A stretch of DNA of 64,000 nt, taken from Rhinopomastus cyanomelas. Its lineage: Eukaryota; Chordata; Aves; Bucerotiformes; Rhinopomastidae. Below the pieces are notes generated by a model. That model was not told where the DNA came from and ran no database searches. It worked only from the letters and a program-made list of their open reading frames with translations. Below, piece by piece: positions 22,906 through 34,600 of the stretch (the stretch's first letter is position 1; each line of letters starts with the position of its first letter). The position numbers were made by a program, and so were the translations under genes. Location of the stretch: positions 310,001 through 374,000 of the forward strand of contig VXBP01000411.1 of the NCBI GenBank assembly GCA_013400115.1, read 5' to 3'.

Positions 22906-25376
22906 TATTTGACAGAACTCATTGGGACAAAGTGATAAGGCAGGGATCCCTTAGAAAAGGAGCTGATTAAACACAACCAAAGCCAGTAATACTGTACTTA
23001 CACACTGGAACTCACTGGAATGTCATACCTTAGAACATAAACAGTTGCCACAGTTGTCAGGGGAATATTTTCTCCCTCACCACTCCATTGTGAGGAGGGG
23101 TGAGTAAGGCAGGAGAAGAGGTGATGCCTTATTCTGAGCTAAACAGCAGGCAGAAGACAGACGGATCTGATGTAGTAGATCTTATATTCCTTAGTGCTTG
23201 CCATCTGGCAAGTGATCAGTGGCTCATGTGAAACGAGTGGGTGGTCATGGTCCGGTTTGTACCAGACGTTTTTTGGGACCATGGAAAAACATAACAAAAC
23301 ACTGCAATTGGCACCAACCGCTGCTCTCGTTAGAGGCTTCCAGCAGGCGAAGAACCAAACAAAACTGAAGACTAACCTCTCCCCCTCCTACAGAACTGGT
23401 CACCATTTCAGCAGGAGATAAAAGCAAGCTTGTGCAACAGAGGGAAGAGTTGCAATGCCTCTGGCTCTGTCATTCTGTTTGGGATAAAGCAAGCAGAGAT
23501 TTCAGCCCTTAGAACAACCGGCAACTTTACACTCCCCGCTCTTATTCACCCTTCTACAAATGTGAACATCGTTGGAACCATGGAAGGCATATGGAATTTA
23601 CAGCTCTCATCTACTTTTCTGGGTAGATCTAATCCTAAAATTTGAATCTGACATTAAAGAAGGTTATTACCTGGGAAAAAAAAAAAAAGGAATTAATTTT
23701 ATCCTAGCACCACAGGCTCAACAGAGGGATGGGTAAACAACTACATGCAGGACACAAGCTGGGGATTGTTGCAGCCCTTAAACCTGTGTTAATAACATCT
23801 GCAGAAAGGGAAAGCTCTTTCATAAAACTGTATTTATAGATTAACAACAATGCTTACCAGCAGGTTTTCTGCATCATGGAATTATGTTTCAAAGGTTATC
23901 CTGTTGAAAAAGAGCCAAATGCTACAGCTTACACGTTGTTTCAGATTTAATGCGATGCAGACTTCTCAAGCGCAAAATACCTTTAAAGGAAACCATATGG
24001 TAACGGCAGACTCGCCTTTTCTTCACAACCTGGAATGCTTTCATTCCAGCTCCAAGTTAACAAGGGTTCAGGACTGGATATGTAAAAATTCCTTTTATTT
24101 CCAAGAACAGCACTCATTCAGCATATGGCAACAGTGTGAAACAGCACCGTTAGACACTTTTAATGTGATGCACTAACTCGCTGAGCACCTTTAACTCAGA
24201 TCTCAGCCTTGGTTGGACAATAAAAGCAAACCCCAGCTCCTGTTTGCTCAAATACCATCAAAGCACCTACAGAAAGGCAAACGGGACTGTACTCTGTTCC
24301 CAACATCAGGAAATTAATATTGAAATAATATTCATTTATTTACTTTAAAATATTTGCTCAGGAGCTTATAATTTTGAAATAAAGGATTTGAAAAAATAAT
24401 CTTGTGAGTTCTCAACAGTTTTCGTTTCGGAACCCAAAATTTATGCGGGAACGCTGCCTAAGTATCCAGACAAAAATATGCACCTGACCAAATCTGTATG
24501 ATTAATAAAAGAAAGGAAAAGACCTTTTTAATATGATTTCTTAAAGATATCATTTTCTATCTTTAATACAATTTCTTTAACGTTTTCATCTTAGGTACTC
24601 TTGAACAAACATTTACAGACCAAGGTTAGCATTTTGTTTATGGTCTCCCTCAACTTCCCAGTTTTTAGGGATACACCTGGCTTCTCAAGGTCCCAGGGGG
24701 AGCTTGTAATACCAGCAGAACTAAAAGGGCATTTTCAGACTTGCTGACTACACATCTTTGACACAGAAGGTCGTGTGCGTGGGAGATGATGCTTTTTTGT
24801 GACCACATTTCAGCATACAACCACACATTTCAAGTCCTTACAGTAGCTGTGTACTGGAGAAGTAGAGATGTTGCGGAAGAAACGTTACTGGCACAGCAGA
24901 GTAGTTAAATCTACACAGAAACAAAATGGACACATACACACTAGTAGCCTGTAATGAAAAATTAGCAAAGGCAAGGATGCAGTCAGGTAAAATTGCTGTG
25001 GTTTGCTTAGTTGTGCTTTCTTTCGTTTTGGCATAGCACTGTTGTCTTGAACCAACAGGAAGCCTCTTCCGTGCATCTGATACCAGGTATCAGCGATGGA
25101 GCCTTTCAGAGGCTATGCCGTATGTCTAGGTGCTTGACAGTTTAACAACACACATTCTTAACCCATGTTAGTCTAGCAACAGACAACTGGAAGCTCTGGA
25201 GAAGATAGATTAAACCTGTCTAGGATTGACCAGACAATCCTAACTTACAATTCCCCCAAAGACCTTTATAGACATTGACTTCCCAAAGGAAACCAAGGAC
25301 TAACAAACACAACAGTACTTAGCATTAAAACCATTCTAAAGCTGCAACCTCACTGCAGTCAGGCTGCAGCATGAAA
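22906..25376. other. Unique non-coding sequence with an A13 run
   Basis: No gene is recognised. A run of 13 adenines lies at 23676-23688. I looked for a processed pseudogene upstream of it on the plus strand and saw none. Confidence 0.55.
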
Positions 25377-25981
25377 TCATAGAGTCGTAGAATCATTAGG
25401 GGTTGGAAGGGACCTTGAAAGATCATACAGTCCAATCCCCCTGACACAGCAGGATCACCCAGACCAAGTCACACAGGAACACATCCAGGCGGGTCTTAAA
25501 CATCTCCAGAGAAGGAGACTGCACAACCCCCCTGGGCAGCCCGTTCCAGGGCTCCGTCACCCTCACTGGGAAGAAGTTCCTTCTCATATTGATCACAGTA
25601 TCACAGTATTATCAAGGTTGGAAGAGACCTCATAGATCATCAAGTCCAACCTGTCACCACCTGTTCCACATCACAGGATGTGGAACCTCCTGCACTCCAA
25701 CTCACACCCATTGCCCCTTGTCCTGTCATTGGATGCCACTGAGAAGAGCCTGGCTCCATTCTCCTGACACCCACCCTTCAAATATTTGTAGACATTAATG
25801 AGGTCACCCCTCAGTCTCCTCTTCTCCAAGCTAAAGAGACCCAGCTCCCTCAGTCTTTCCTAATCAGGAAGGTGTTCTACTTCCTTCATCATCTTTGTTG
25901 CTCCTACGCTGGACACCCTCCAGCAGCTCTGTGTCCTTCTTCAGCCAAGGGGCCCAGAACTGGACACAATACTCCAATCAG
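25377..25981 (-). mobile_element. CR1 LINE, minus strand, interrupted by a second CR1
   Basis: The tail (TCATAGAGTCGTAGAATCAT, TAGGGGTTGGAAGGGACCTT) and 3' region run to TTCCTTCTCATATTGAT. They are interrupted by another CR1 tail at 25594-25676 and resume at GATGTGGAACCTCCTGCACT. The body continues through the ORF2 C-terminus (CCCAGCTCCCTCAGTCTTTC) to GGCCCAGAACTGGACACAAT. About 520 bases of this element remain, 5'-truncated. Confidence 0.92.
25594..25676 (-). mobile_element. Nested short CR1 tail of another subfamily, minus strand
   Basis: The sequence TCACAGTATCACAGTATTAT, CAAGGTTGGAAGAGACCTCA, TAGATCATCAAGTCCAACCT is a CR1 3' tail with AGAGACCTCA instead of AGGGACCTC. The flanks rejoin into one CR1 at GATGTGGAACC, with GAT possibly duplicated. 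It is therefore younger than its host copy. Confidence 0.85.
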
Positions 25982-26350
25982 GCAACACTAGTGCCAGATT
26001 TACCCCTCAAGAGCAGGGAAGTGCAAGTGGCAGAGGTGCCTGCAAACACAGAGCACGGCTGCAGCTGTAAGTTGCCCATGCACACTGCAACTCTGCCCAC
26101 AGCAGTGCTGTGGACACACCATAAAAGTATTGATGATGGAATCAACCTGTTGGATGGTCACATTTTTCAAGAGCAGCAGTTTTTCTTTTTAAGCTATTAA
26201 TTCTGAAGAAGTGATGGAAAAGATATAGCTGGTGGCCTAAGAGATTATATATTTATCTGAATTCAATCAAGGCAAAACAGCATTTACACAAAGCTTTTTC
26301 CTCCTTAGAAAAGTAATTGTCCAAATGTCACTGGACAAGCCCAGAAGATT
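25982..26350. other. Unique spacer between two CR1 copies
   Basis: Nothing is recognised in these ~370 bases. The plus-strand frame 25895-26200 begins inside CR1 sequence and is not a gene. Confidence 0.55.
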
Positions 26351-26957
26351 TCACAGAATCACAGAACAGGAGGGATTGGAAGGGACCTCGAAAGACCTAG
26401 TCCAATCCCCCTGCCACAGCAGGATCACCTAGAGCAAGTTGCACCGGAACATGGCCAGACAGGTTTTAAATGTCTCCAGAGAAAGAGACTCCACAACCCA
26501 CCCTGGGCAGCCCCTTCCAGGGCTCTCTCACCCTCACCATGAAGAAGTTCTTTCACATATTCATGTGGAACCTCCTATGTTCCAGCTCACACCCATGGCC
26601 CCTTGTCCTATCACTGGATGCCACTGAGCAGAGCCTGGCTCCATCCTCCTGACACTCCCTCTTTCCATATTTATAAACACCCCTCAGTCTCTTTTTTTCC
26701 AAGCTCAAGAGACCCAGCTCTCTCAGCCTTTCTTCATCAGGGAGATGTTCCACTCCCTTCATCATCTTTGTGGCTCTGTGCTGGACTCTCTGAATCAGTT
26801 GTGTGTCCTTCTGGAACTGAGGGGCCCAGAACTGCACACAATATTCCAGATGTGGTCTCACCAGAGCAGAGTACAGGGGGAGGAGAACCTCTTTCAATCT
26901 ACTAACCACCCCCCTTCTAATCCACCCCAGGATACCACTCGCCTTCTTGGCCACAAT
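26351..26957 (-). mobile_element. CR1 LINE, minus strand, ~607 bp
   Basis: The tail (TCACAGAATCACAGAACAGG, AGGGATTGGAAGGGACCTCG) is followed by the 3' region and a long stretch of ORF2 C-terminus, ending at ACTCGCCTTCTTGGCCACAA. It carries ATGTGA where other copies have ATGAGA in the FHMNMR motif, a stop shared with the copy at 29134. Confidence 0.93.
26553..26957 (-). pseudogene. CR1 ORF2 C-terminal fragment (longest surviving ORF2 frame)
   Basis: The minus strand is open from 27023 to 26553 (156 codons). The first ~22 codons are flanking DNA and the rest is CR1 ORF2 C-terminus: KKASGILGWIRRGVVSR, LLPLYSALVRPHLEYCVQFW, RATKMMKGVEHLPDEERLRE, LGLLSLEKKRLRG, DRTRGHGCELEHRRFHMNM. Four codons (a DLIN-like stretch after LRG) are missing in frame compared with other copies. 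The frame ends at a TGA directly after MNM, where the family continues RRNFFTVRV. There is no RT catalytic core and no promoter, so this is not a functional gene. Confidence 0.85.
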
Positions 26958-29133
26958 TAACCTGAAGTAAGAGAAATTAGAATGGAACACTATACATGGC
27001 ACACACAGCTTTTCTGAAAACATCAGACTTCTCTGGTATTATATAGAAACCAGCAGGCAAAGCAGCAGCCCAGCACAATCACATAGACCGTGAAAAAGCT
27101 CTGAAGAACAGAAACAAATTAAAAAGAAAAACATAAAACAACAAAAAACAACCTCCAAACTGAAAACCCCAGCAAGACCAGGCAGTTGAATCTCTTTGCC
27201 AATATGAACATCCAGTGGTGCTCAGTGAAAAGGATAAAGGAAGGTCGCTGAACTGTTCGCTGCCATGTACCCTGCATCGTGGGGGCTGTTCTTCCTTTGA
27301 GACCCGTGTTCCCAATGAAGGATTGGTGTTCCTCAACCGTAACAAGCCAGCTGTGTTACCGATGGTTGTCCCAAGCAGGGTGAGTCCAGAGCAATCGCTG
27401 TCGCCAGTTGGACAGAAAGCACCTTTCAAAACTATTTTGATAACTAAAGTTGCTCTTACAGCAATTAAGGAAATGTAATTAAGGAAACTGCTTTGGATTG
27501 AAACACACAGCATGCTAGAAGCTGTTATACTGAGATCTTATCTTCGACAGAAACGATACAAACCTAGCTCCACGGGTTTTCTCTAGGATGGGCTTACTTA
27601 CAGGACTGTACTGTGACACTGATGCTAAGCAGAGGGTCCCTATTTTAGACTGCATTACACAACAGCACTACTATTCCCTTGAAGGCAGAAGGAGGCAGAA
27701 AGAATGCAAGTAGTTTGTGGAAAGAAAAGATGGCACCAATTGTTCCAGTAATTGTCTGCTCGGAGACACTGCGGAATTAGGACTTCCAAAAAGTGCACAA
27801 AATAAACAGAACTGTTAACATCCAGATGTTACAGGATGACTCCTGTGTGTAAACACACAGGTTCTGTAATGGCACTGAAGTGTAGCAACACCTGAGGTCA
27901 GGAGGAAGCATCAAGAGCATAGGTGTTACCCAGCTGTCCATCACAAAACGCCAAAACCCACAATTCTGAGAGCAAGAACAATATAAGGAAGCAAAATCCA
28001 CCAACTTAGCTGTAACAACTACTCAGTGAGTAACACTTTATGTGAAAAACAGAAATACAGCTACTAGTCTGGGTCTTGGTTTACTACTTCTACGTTAAAG
28101 CCACCTCTGAAGCCTTCAGGGGTCTCCAAAACTGTATTCCGAGATCTTCTCTCTCCCCACATTTGGGATGTCCCACATTTCAAGTATTTCTGTGAGGACT
28201 GCTCTCCCAAACGCTGTCCCAGCCTCACTCTCTCTCAGACTTTTTGGCCATATCATGGCCTGATACCCAGCAATGCTGTCACTTCAGACTGGCTGCAGCA
28301 AGAAGCAACCTCTTCAAAACAGAGCACATCCAGTCCCAGTCAGTTCTGAAAGTATTAGTGACAATCAGTCAGGAAAAAGTTCCAAAAAAGGGGGAAAATG
28401 GCAGTTTTAATGACTGAAGATATCAAGGAAAGTAACAATCCCTCAGAGAAATCATTTCTCCTTCTACAATGAGTTCTACTTTGTAAGGGATTTCTTTAAT
28501 CATTTATAATTACCTCCAAGAACACTGCCCCAAACTAAAAGGTATTCTTTTTGTCTAAGTGAAGTTCACCAGATGGCTTGTTTGGATTTTTCTTTAAAAA
28601 ACCAAACCCCAAAACAACTCAGTACTGGAGTATAAAGAAGAAGAAGAGCACTGAATTAAAATAAACAGTGGAGGAGGACCAGCACTGGTTCAGCGCACTG
28701 GACACCTCAGACCTACTATGGGAGGACAGCGGGCTAGGTGAACCCTGCCAGGATTTGAGTTTGTGGTTCTAGAAAAACAGGATTTAAAACACAACACGGA
28801 GACCACATGAGCATTCTCTCTGTACAGCACTATATTGGACATGTTGTCATACCCTCCTTACCAGCAAACTGTATCACGTTATAAAAATAGCTAGACTGGA
28901 ATTTTGGAAGCTAACAGGGAGAAGAAATATGTAGGAGCAGTTGGAAAGGTTTCCTTGTTGTCTTTTAATCAAGTTTCTGTGAGTGTACTAGTGAAAAAAA
29001 TATTGACAGTTGCTCCTTGATCTTTAAATTCTGAAAAAGAAAATATTCTTAGCAGCTAGTTCACGTGAACTGCAGCATCCTTTCAGCTGAAGATATTGCT
29101 GTAGTTGAACACCAGCCATAAGTAAGGCCTGTT
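26958..29133. other. Unique non-coding sequence
   Basis: No gene or repeat is recognised. Overlapping opposite-strand frames at 27079-27513 (minus, hydrophobic and F-rich at its end) and 27215-27478 (plus) look like chance. Confidence 0.55.
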
Positions 29134-29577
29134 TAAGGACACAGAGCTGCTGGAGAGAGTCCAGCACAGAGCTACAAAGATGATGAAGGGAGTGGAACAT
29201 CTCCCTGATGAGGAAAGGCTACAGGAGCTGGGTCTCTTGAGCTTGGGAAAAAGGAGAATGAGGGGTAACCGCATTAATGTTGATAAATATGGAAAGAGGG
29301 AGTGTCAGGAGGATGAAGCCAGGCTCTGCTCAGTGCCATCCAATGATAGGACAAGGGGCAATGGGTGTGAGCTGGAACATAGGAGGTTCCACGTGAATAT
29401 GTGAAAGAACCTCTTCATGGTGAGGGTGACAGAGCCCTGGAAGGGGCTGCCCAGGGTGGGTTGTGGAGTCTCCTTCTCTAGAGACGTTTAAAACCTGCCT
29501 GGCCACGTTCCTTTGTGACTTGATCTAGGAGATCCTGCCGTGGTGGGGGGATTGGACTGGATGAGCTTTCGAGGTTC
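29134..29577 (+). mobile_element. CR1 LINE, plus strand, tail missing
   Basis: This begins at TAAGGACACAGAGCTGCTGG and keeps an ORF2 C-terminal frame from 29180 (MMKGVEHLPDEERLQELGLL to EHRRFHVNM). The frame ends at the same TGA as in the 26351 copy, and the two also share CTCTTCATGGTGAGG and CCCTGGAAGGGGCTGCCCAG. It breaks off at CTTTCGAGGTTCAG without the final octamers. The break is followed by a duplication of GAGGTTCAGATG (29571-29582 and 29586-29597). Confidence 0.9.
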
Positions 29578-31202
29578 AGATGGATGAGGTTCAGATGAAA
29601 TCCAGACTCTTTCTCCCTCCTGTTCCTCTTTGACCTCTGCAGAGTGAAAAAGTAAACAGGGTGAATTCTTAGTGCTGAAGACGATGCAAGAGTGAGTCCT
29701 GCTGCTGTAATACAGTGAGGACCGAACTCCTCTTGCCTCATCACCAGCTTCTGTGTAGGTGTTAATTACAGCAATTCCTATTTGCACAGAATACCACTCT
29801 TGGCAGGATCTAGGGCTGTTGTTTCAAAACAGTGCTCTACTGGATTCAAGTCTGACTCTGCACTGGCCTCTCACAGGTCTCAAGAACGATGCCTTATGCC
29901 TGCAGTACACCCTGCTCCTGCCACAGGGGCCTTTACAGGAGTCCACTGTCTAGATCTGTTAACATTTGCCTTACTCTTAACATCCATAAACTCTATTCAC
30001 AGTTCAGGATTCCTGCACATCCTGCACTGCACAAACCCAGATGAAGACACCACACTCAGTGATGCAGCCAAGCAGTTGTGCCTGCTGCACACTGTGGGTG
30101 TAGCTGTAGTCTCTCTTCACCGGTAGGTCAGCACCTGCTCCCTAACAGCAGCAACAGGAGAGCACACTGCTTTTTAGAAAGTGGCTGAGCTATTCCTCTT
30201 GAACTTCCTTAGCACCTACAGTCATCAGCCCAGTGCTACAAGAGGCAGCCACAAGCTATTCCCACATCTTCATGAATTCACTTGATCTCGTTTGCACCAC
30301 TTGACTTCTGGAGTGGTTCTACTTAGCCTTTTTTCATTTTCAATAATGGAAAGAAAAATCTGATTTTAAAATTCATCTGACAGCTGCTTCTGGAAGAACA
30401 GAAACACACTTTTCAGCCACCAGTAACACACGTCTTCCTCTAAGAATCTTCTTGCAGATTCTTCTGTTTGCCTATTTCCAAGCTACTCTGAACAAATTCC
30501 AACCTTTTTTTCAGCCCATCAGTTTAACATGGACTTGCATATAGAAACCTCATCTGAAATAAGCTGAAGGAGCTCCAGCATTCCCTGAGTTCTTATAGAG
30601 CTGGATGCCAGGATGAATATAGCCAGGAAAGCTGATGAGCAAGTCAGCCCAACCACTGACTTAGCTGCACCATACTGTACCACAGCTTTGGGACTGTTTG
30701 AATTCAATAAAATTAGAAGTGGTTGGACATAAAGTGTCATTATCTCCAGAGGATAAACAAGCCCCCAGAACACTGCATAGACATTGAAGCATAGTGATCC
30801 AGATCATGGACACTGCATTCTGCAGCAGCAGTGAGGAACCTGTAGTCACACTGGGCAGCCCAGTGAATGCACGGATCCATGCACATTGGATGGACCCAGC
30901 TAATATGTTTTTACAGTTTTGCACATCTGCCTTTTCAAGCCAGGCCTGTTACTCCTCAGCCTTAGGCACATGCATTGTGTTGCAGAACTACATAAATGCC
31001 CCCCAGCTTAAGGAATCAGCCACCCACAGAACACTACCTCCTGGCAGATAAGGATCAAAACACGGGAAGGGTGAAGCCTAGTGCCATCCCAAACAGCGTA
31101 TGTTTGGGATCCTTACCAAACTTATGACTCCTTCAGTGGTATGGGGAAATAGATATAAGGGAGCATTATTTCTTGGGGGAAACAGAGACATCACAGAATA
31201 AA
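29578..31202. other. Unique sequence; possible decayed coding region on minus strand
   Basis: No family is recognised with confidence. On the minus strand two overlapping frames (30924-30661 and 30773-30519) have a hydrophobic, protein-like composition (LTLYVQPLLILLN-like, SVVGLTCSSAFLAIFILASS). They could be joined by one frame change near 30770. A further minus frame at 29787-29488 runs into the CR1 copy. This could be an old pseudogene or chance; the sequence alone does not decide. Confidence 0.3.
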
Positions 31203-31633
31203 TGGGTCCAGAGGAGGGTCACGAAGATGATCACGGGCTGAAGCACTTCCCCTATGAGGAAAGCCTGAGAGAGCCTAAGTTGTTCTGCCTGCAAAGGCTT
31301 CAAGGAGACCTTGTAGCAGCCTTCCAGTACTTAAAGGGGGCCTCTAGGAAAGCTGGAGACAGATCCGTTATCAGGGAGTATAGTGCTAGGACAAGAGGCA
31401 GTGGTTTTAAACTGAAAGACAGTAGATTAAGATTAGATATTAGGAAGAAAATATTCACTGTTAGGATCATGAGATACTCGAGGTGTCCACCCCAGAAGTA
31501 TTTCAAGGCCAGGTTGGATAAGGCTTTGTGCAACCTGGCCAGTGGAAGGTACCTGGCCCATGGCAGAGAGGCTGGAACTAGGTAATTTTTAAGGTTCCTT
31601 CCAAACCAAACCATTCTGTGATGATGCTATGAT
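31203..31633 (+). mobile_element. CR1 LINE (diverged subfamily), plus strand, with tail
   Basis: The sequence GGGTCCAGAGGAGGGTCACG, AAGATGATCACGGGCTGAAG is followed by CCTATGAGGAAAGCCTGAGA, GCAGCCTTCCAGTACTTAAA and TAGATATTAGGAAGAAAATA. It ends AAGGTTCCTTCCAAACCAAA, CCATTCTGTGATGATGCTATGAT. The middle and tail differ clearly from the other copies, so this is a separate CR1 subfamily. The frame from 31202 is open for 127 codons but lacks the usual VESPSLE stretch. Confidence 0.88.
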
Positions 31634-34600
31634 AACATGTGTGTATGGGTGGTGCAGAGCGTATAATGCTTGACATCAAATGGGTGTGTCACATAGCCCA
31701 CAAGGTGGCAAGTAACTGACTGCAGATAAAATGGACTGTCTCTGCGTGATGCCAGAGTCTGTAGACGCAGATTCACTGTCTGTGCTGCCGTAAGGCTCGA
31801 GTTCCTCTAAAGCCTTGCATTCAGCAAAACTTTCACTCATTTGTATCACAGAAAATTGCCATCTCTTGGTAAAGTCACCACAAACATGGTTGTACGTGAA
31901 ATGGCAAACTACTGGTGACATAGTCCCCAAGTACCGTTCTGATTCATCTGTTCCCTCGGTCTCGGTCTTGACACACACGCAAGGACTCCAACAGAAAGGC
32001 ACTTGTTAATGTTTATACTGCCCAGTGCCTCGGTGGCATTGCTCCTTTTTTCATGCTCACCCACACCAACAGCAAATATCAGTTCCATGGATGAGGGACG
32101 TGCCACAAAAGAAATAATTAACACCTACTAGATGATGATTATTGCTTTGTGACTCCAACCCAGAAGCCTGAAACTTGAGTAGAATTAATTTCATTTTTTT
32201 TAATGAATTCCTCTGCTTCTGTCATGCAGCTAATTCACCACATTTCCTCCTGCTCTGATGATTAAAAAGGAAAAGCAGCTAGTAGAAACATCAAAGCACA
32301 GTGTTATTGCCCTCTGTGGCACTAGGATATCTTCCAAACCTACAGGTGAAAAACTACCGGAGAACTTTCTGATCCCTTGCCAGGATGGCCACACAAAACT
32401 TGACGTAACACAATCACTAACCAGAAGGTCCTACTTACACACAAGGAGGTCTGGAGAGCAGGGATGCAGTGAGACAATTACAGGAGAGAATTACAACAGA
32501 TCTAGACCACCCTTCCTCGGGGCTCAGCATTGCCTCTGCCTCAGTGCCAAAAATACCAACTCACAATACTTGTATCTTCTAGTCCCGTGCAACCACCCAT
32601 ACCTACGCAGGCACACGCAGGGTAAGTTCTGCCAACTTGGTTTTAACACACGCTACTTCAGATCGCGATGGTGTCCAACCACCTGTGTCCAGCACTGACT
32701 GCAGCGAGACCAACAATTTCACAACAACTCCCAACACCACCAGGCTGAGTCAATGAAGCAGCGGTGAGCTGTACTACTATTCGTTTCACTTGTCCACGTG
32801 CTCACAGGTCACAACAAATATTAGTTGTATGAATGGAGCCTGTGTTACAGAAGTTTGACTGAACTCAACAACATGTTTTGAACATTTATACTCACATAAA
32901 ACGCCTCCAAGATGCGAAAGTAGACTGAGATTTTAAGCTGTGATCTCAGCTATGATGGTATTGGAAATGTTTCCTAGGTCAGCATAACAGAAAACTTCAG
33001 TGGTCAAATGATCAGACCTTAAATTCCTTTCCTTCTACAGCACTTAGTTTAATGCTATCAAGCAGAATAAAGTAGCTTCAACCACAGGATAAACTTCCTA
33101 GGAGATTTAATTGGACTAAATCAATTTCTATATCATCAAAGACTCCTATCTGCCATTTCTAAGGATGAGAGACTGTAAATGAAGAAAAACCCCCTCTAGC
33201 TTCAAAGGCAAACAAAGCCCCGGGCTCCAAACACAATGTCTGTACACACAGACCCTTTGGAGCAGGGTCCTCACCAAACTCTCAGACCAAGCACAAACGT
33301 GCAAGTATTCTGGAGATCACCACAACGTGAACACAACTGCGTCCTTCTTTACTCATACTCCTGATTACTTTCACACATCTGACCCAAAGTCACCTAAATC
33401 CTTTCCGCAGCTCAGGTCAGGCTCTCAGTTCCTCCAGACACACCTGCTGGAGGAGGATGTTGCGGAAACTCAAGCTGGAGAGCTGCTGGTTACAAACCTG
33501 CAGCTAAAAGAAAGTAGCAGCCCCCGTGATTTTGCTATACACCGCACACTCGCGTTCATGGACGCTACTGCCATGGGTGACAGGCAGAGCTTTGCCTAGC
33601 GGACGGCCCATCTGAGCAGAAGGTGTTCCAGTGCAACGTCACTTCTGTACAGAAGACGTGTCACAGCACTGAAAAGCCAATGATGTCGCAAACGCAAGGA
33701 AGCCCCACGCCGCTGACTGGTGTGAAAGTCAGTCTATCATCCACTGCCTAGAAACAACAACACACCTAGCCAACGGCAAACGGCAATCTTTTATTGCTCA
33801 AATGTTGTAAGGGCTGCAGCGCCAAAGACTGGAGTTACACAATCAAGATAACTTTTCTGCTCCACCCTGCTGGGCAAATGCCTGCGAGAGAAAAAAATAT
33901 TTTCAATATTTTCTTAGCTACATGCGTAAAAGTTTCACTCTGCACTTAACAAGAGAAACTAAACACAGAAATGTTGGTTGCCATTTTCATTGGCGTGAAA
34001 CGGAGAACTTCAGGCATGCCACAGGCCACATCCAACAAAATCAGGATGATGAAGGCAAATTAAAAGGACTACCATTTACGGCTTCATCAGCCTTCCACAG
34101 AGCGACCTACAGCAATGCCCTGCCCATTTCCTTCCCAATAAAGCCCTGCGCAGAGTATTTTTCAGCATATCAATCTAACCTGGTTTTAGAAACTCCAAAT
34201 ACAGGAACTCTTGCCAACCCCAAGGAAAATTTACCACATCCTTTTGCTGGTGCTTGGATCTTCAGCCAGCTACAGCCATATCCAAATAACAGAGACAAAA
34301 GCTTTATACTACGTATGCTTCATCCATTACAAATTCCTTCTAGACCTCATGCCACAAAGCCATTTGAAAAGTGTAAGTCAGCAGAGAATATTCAAGAAAA
34401 ATTATTCCAACGTACAAAAGTCTTTCTAATGATCTCTAAGTCAGTCTTTATTGACTTAAAATAAAAGTGGAAATCAGGCAATATTAAGGTAGCTGTATGT
34501 CTTGTATCAGAGACTATGAAACCTGCAGGCAGCCTGACCACTGTCTTTACTGAAGACCACACAGAAAACAGAGTAAATCCAGGAACAGGCCCAAACCTGC

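Noticed and set aside
23676..23688. A13 run as a processed-pseudogene tail
   Set aside because: No recognisable coding sequence lies upstream on the plus strand, and no flanking duplication is visible.
28680..28790. Possible tRNA-derived SINE (GGTTCTAG near a GC-rich block)
   Set aside because: No A box at the right distance, no clover-leaf that I can fold and no tail repeat.
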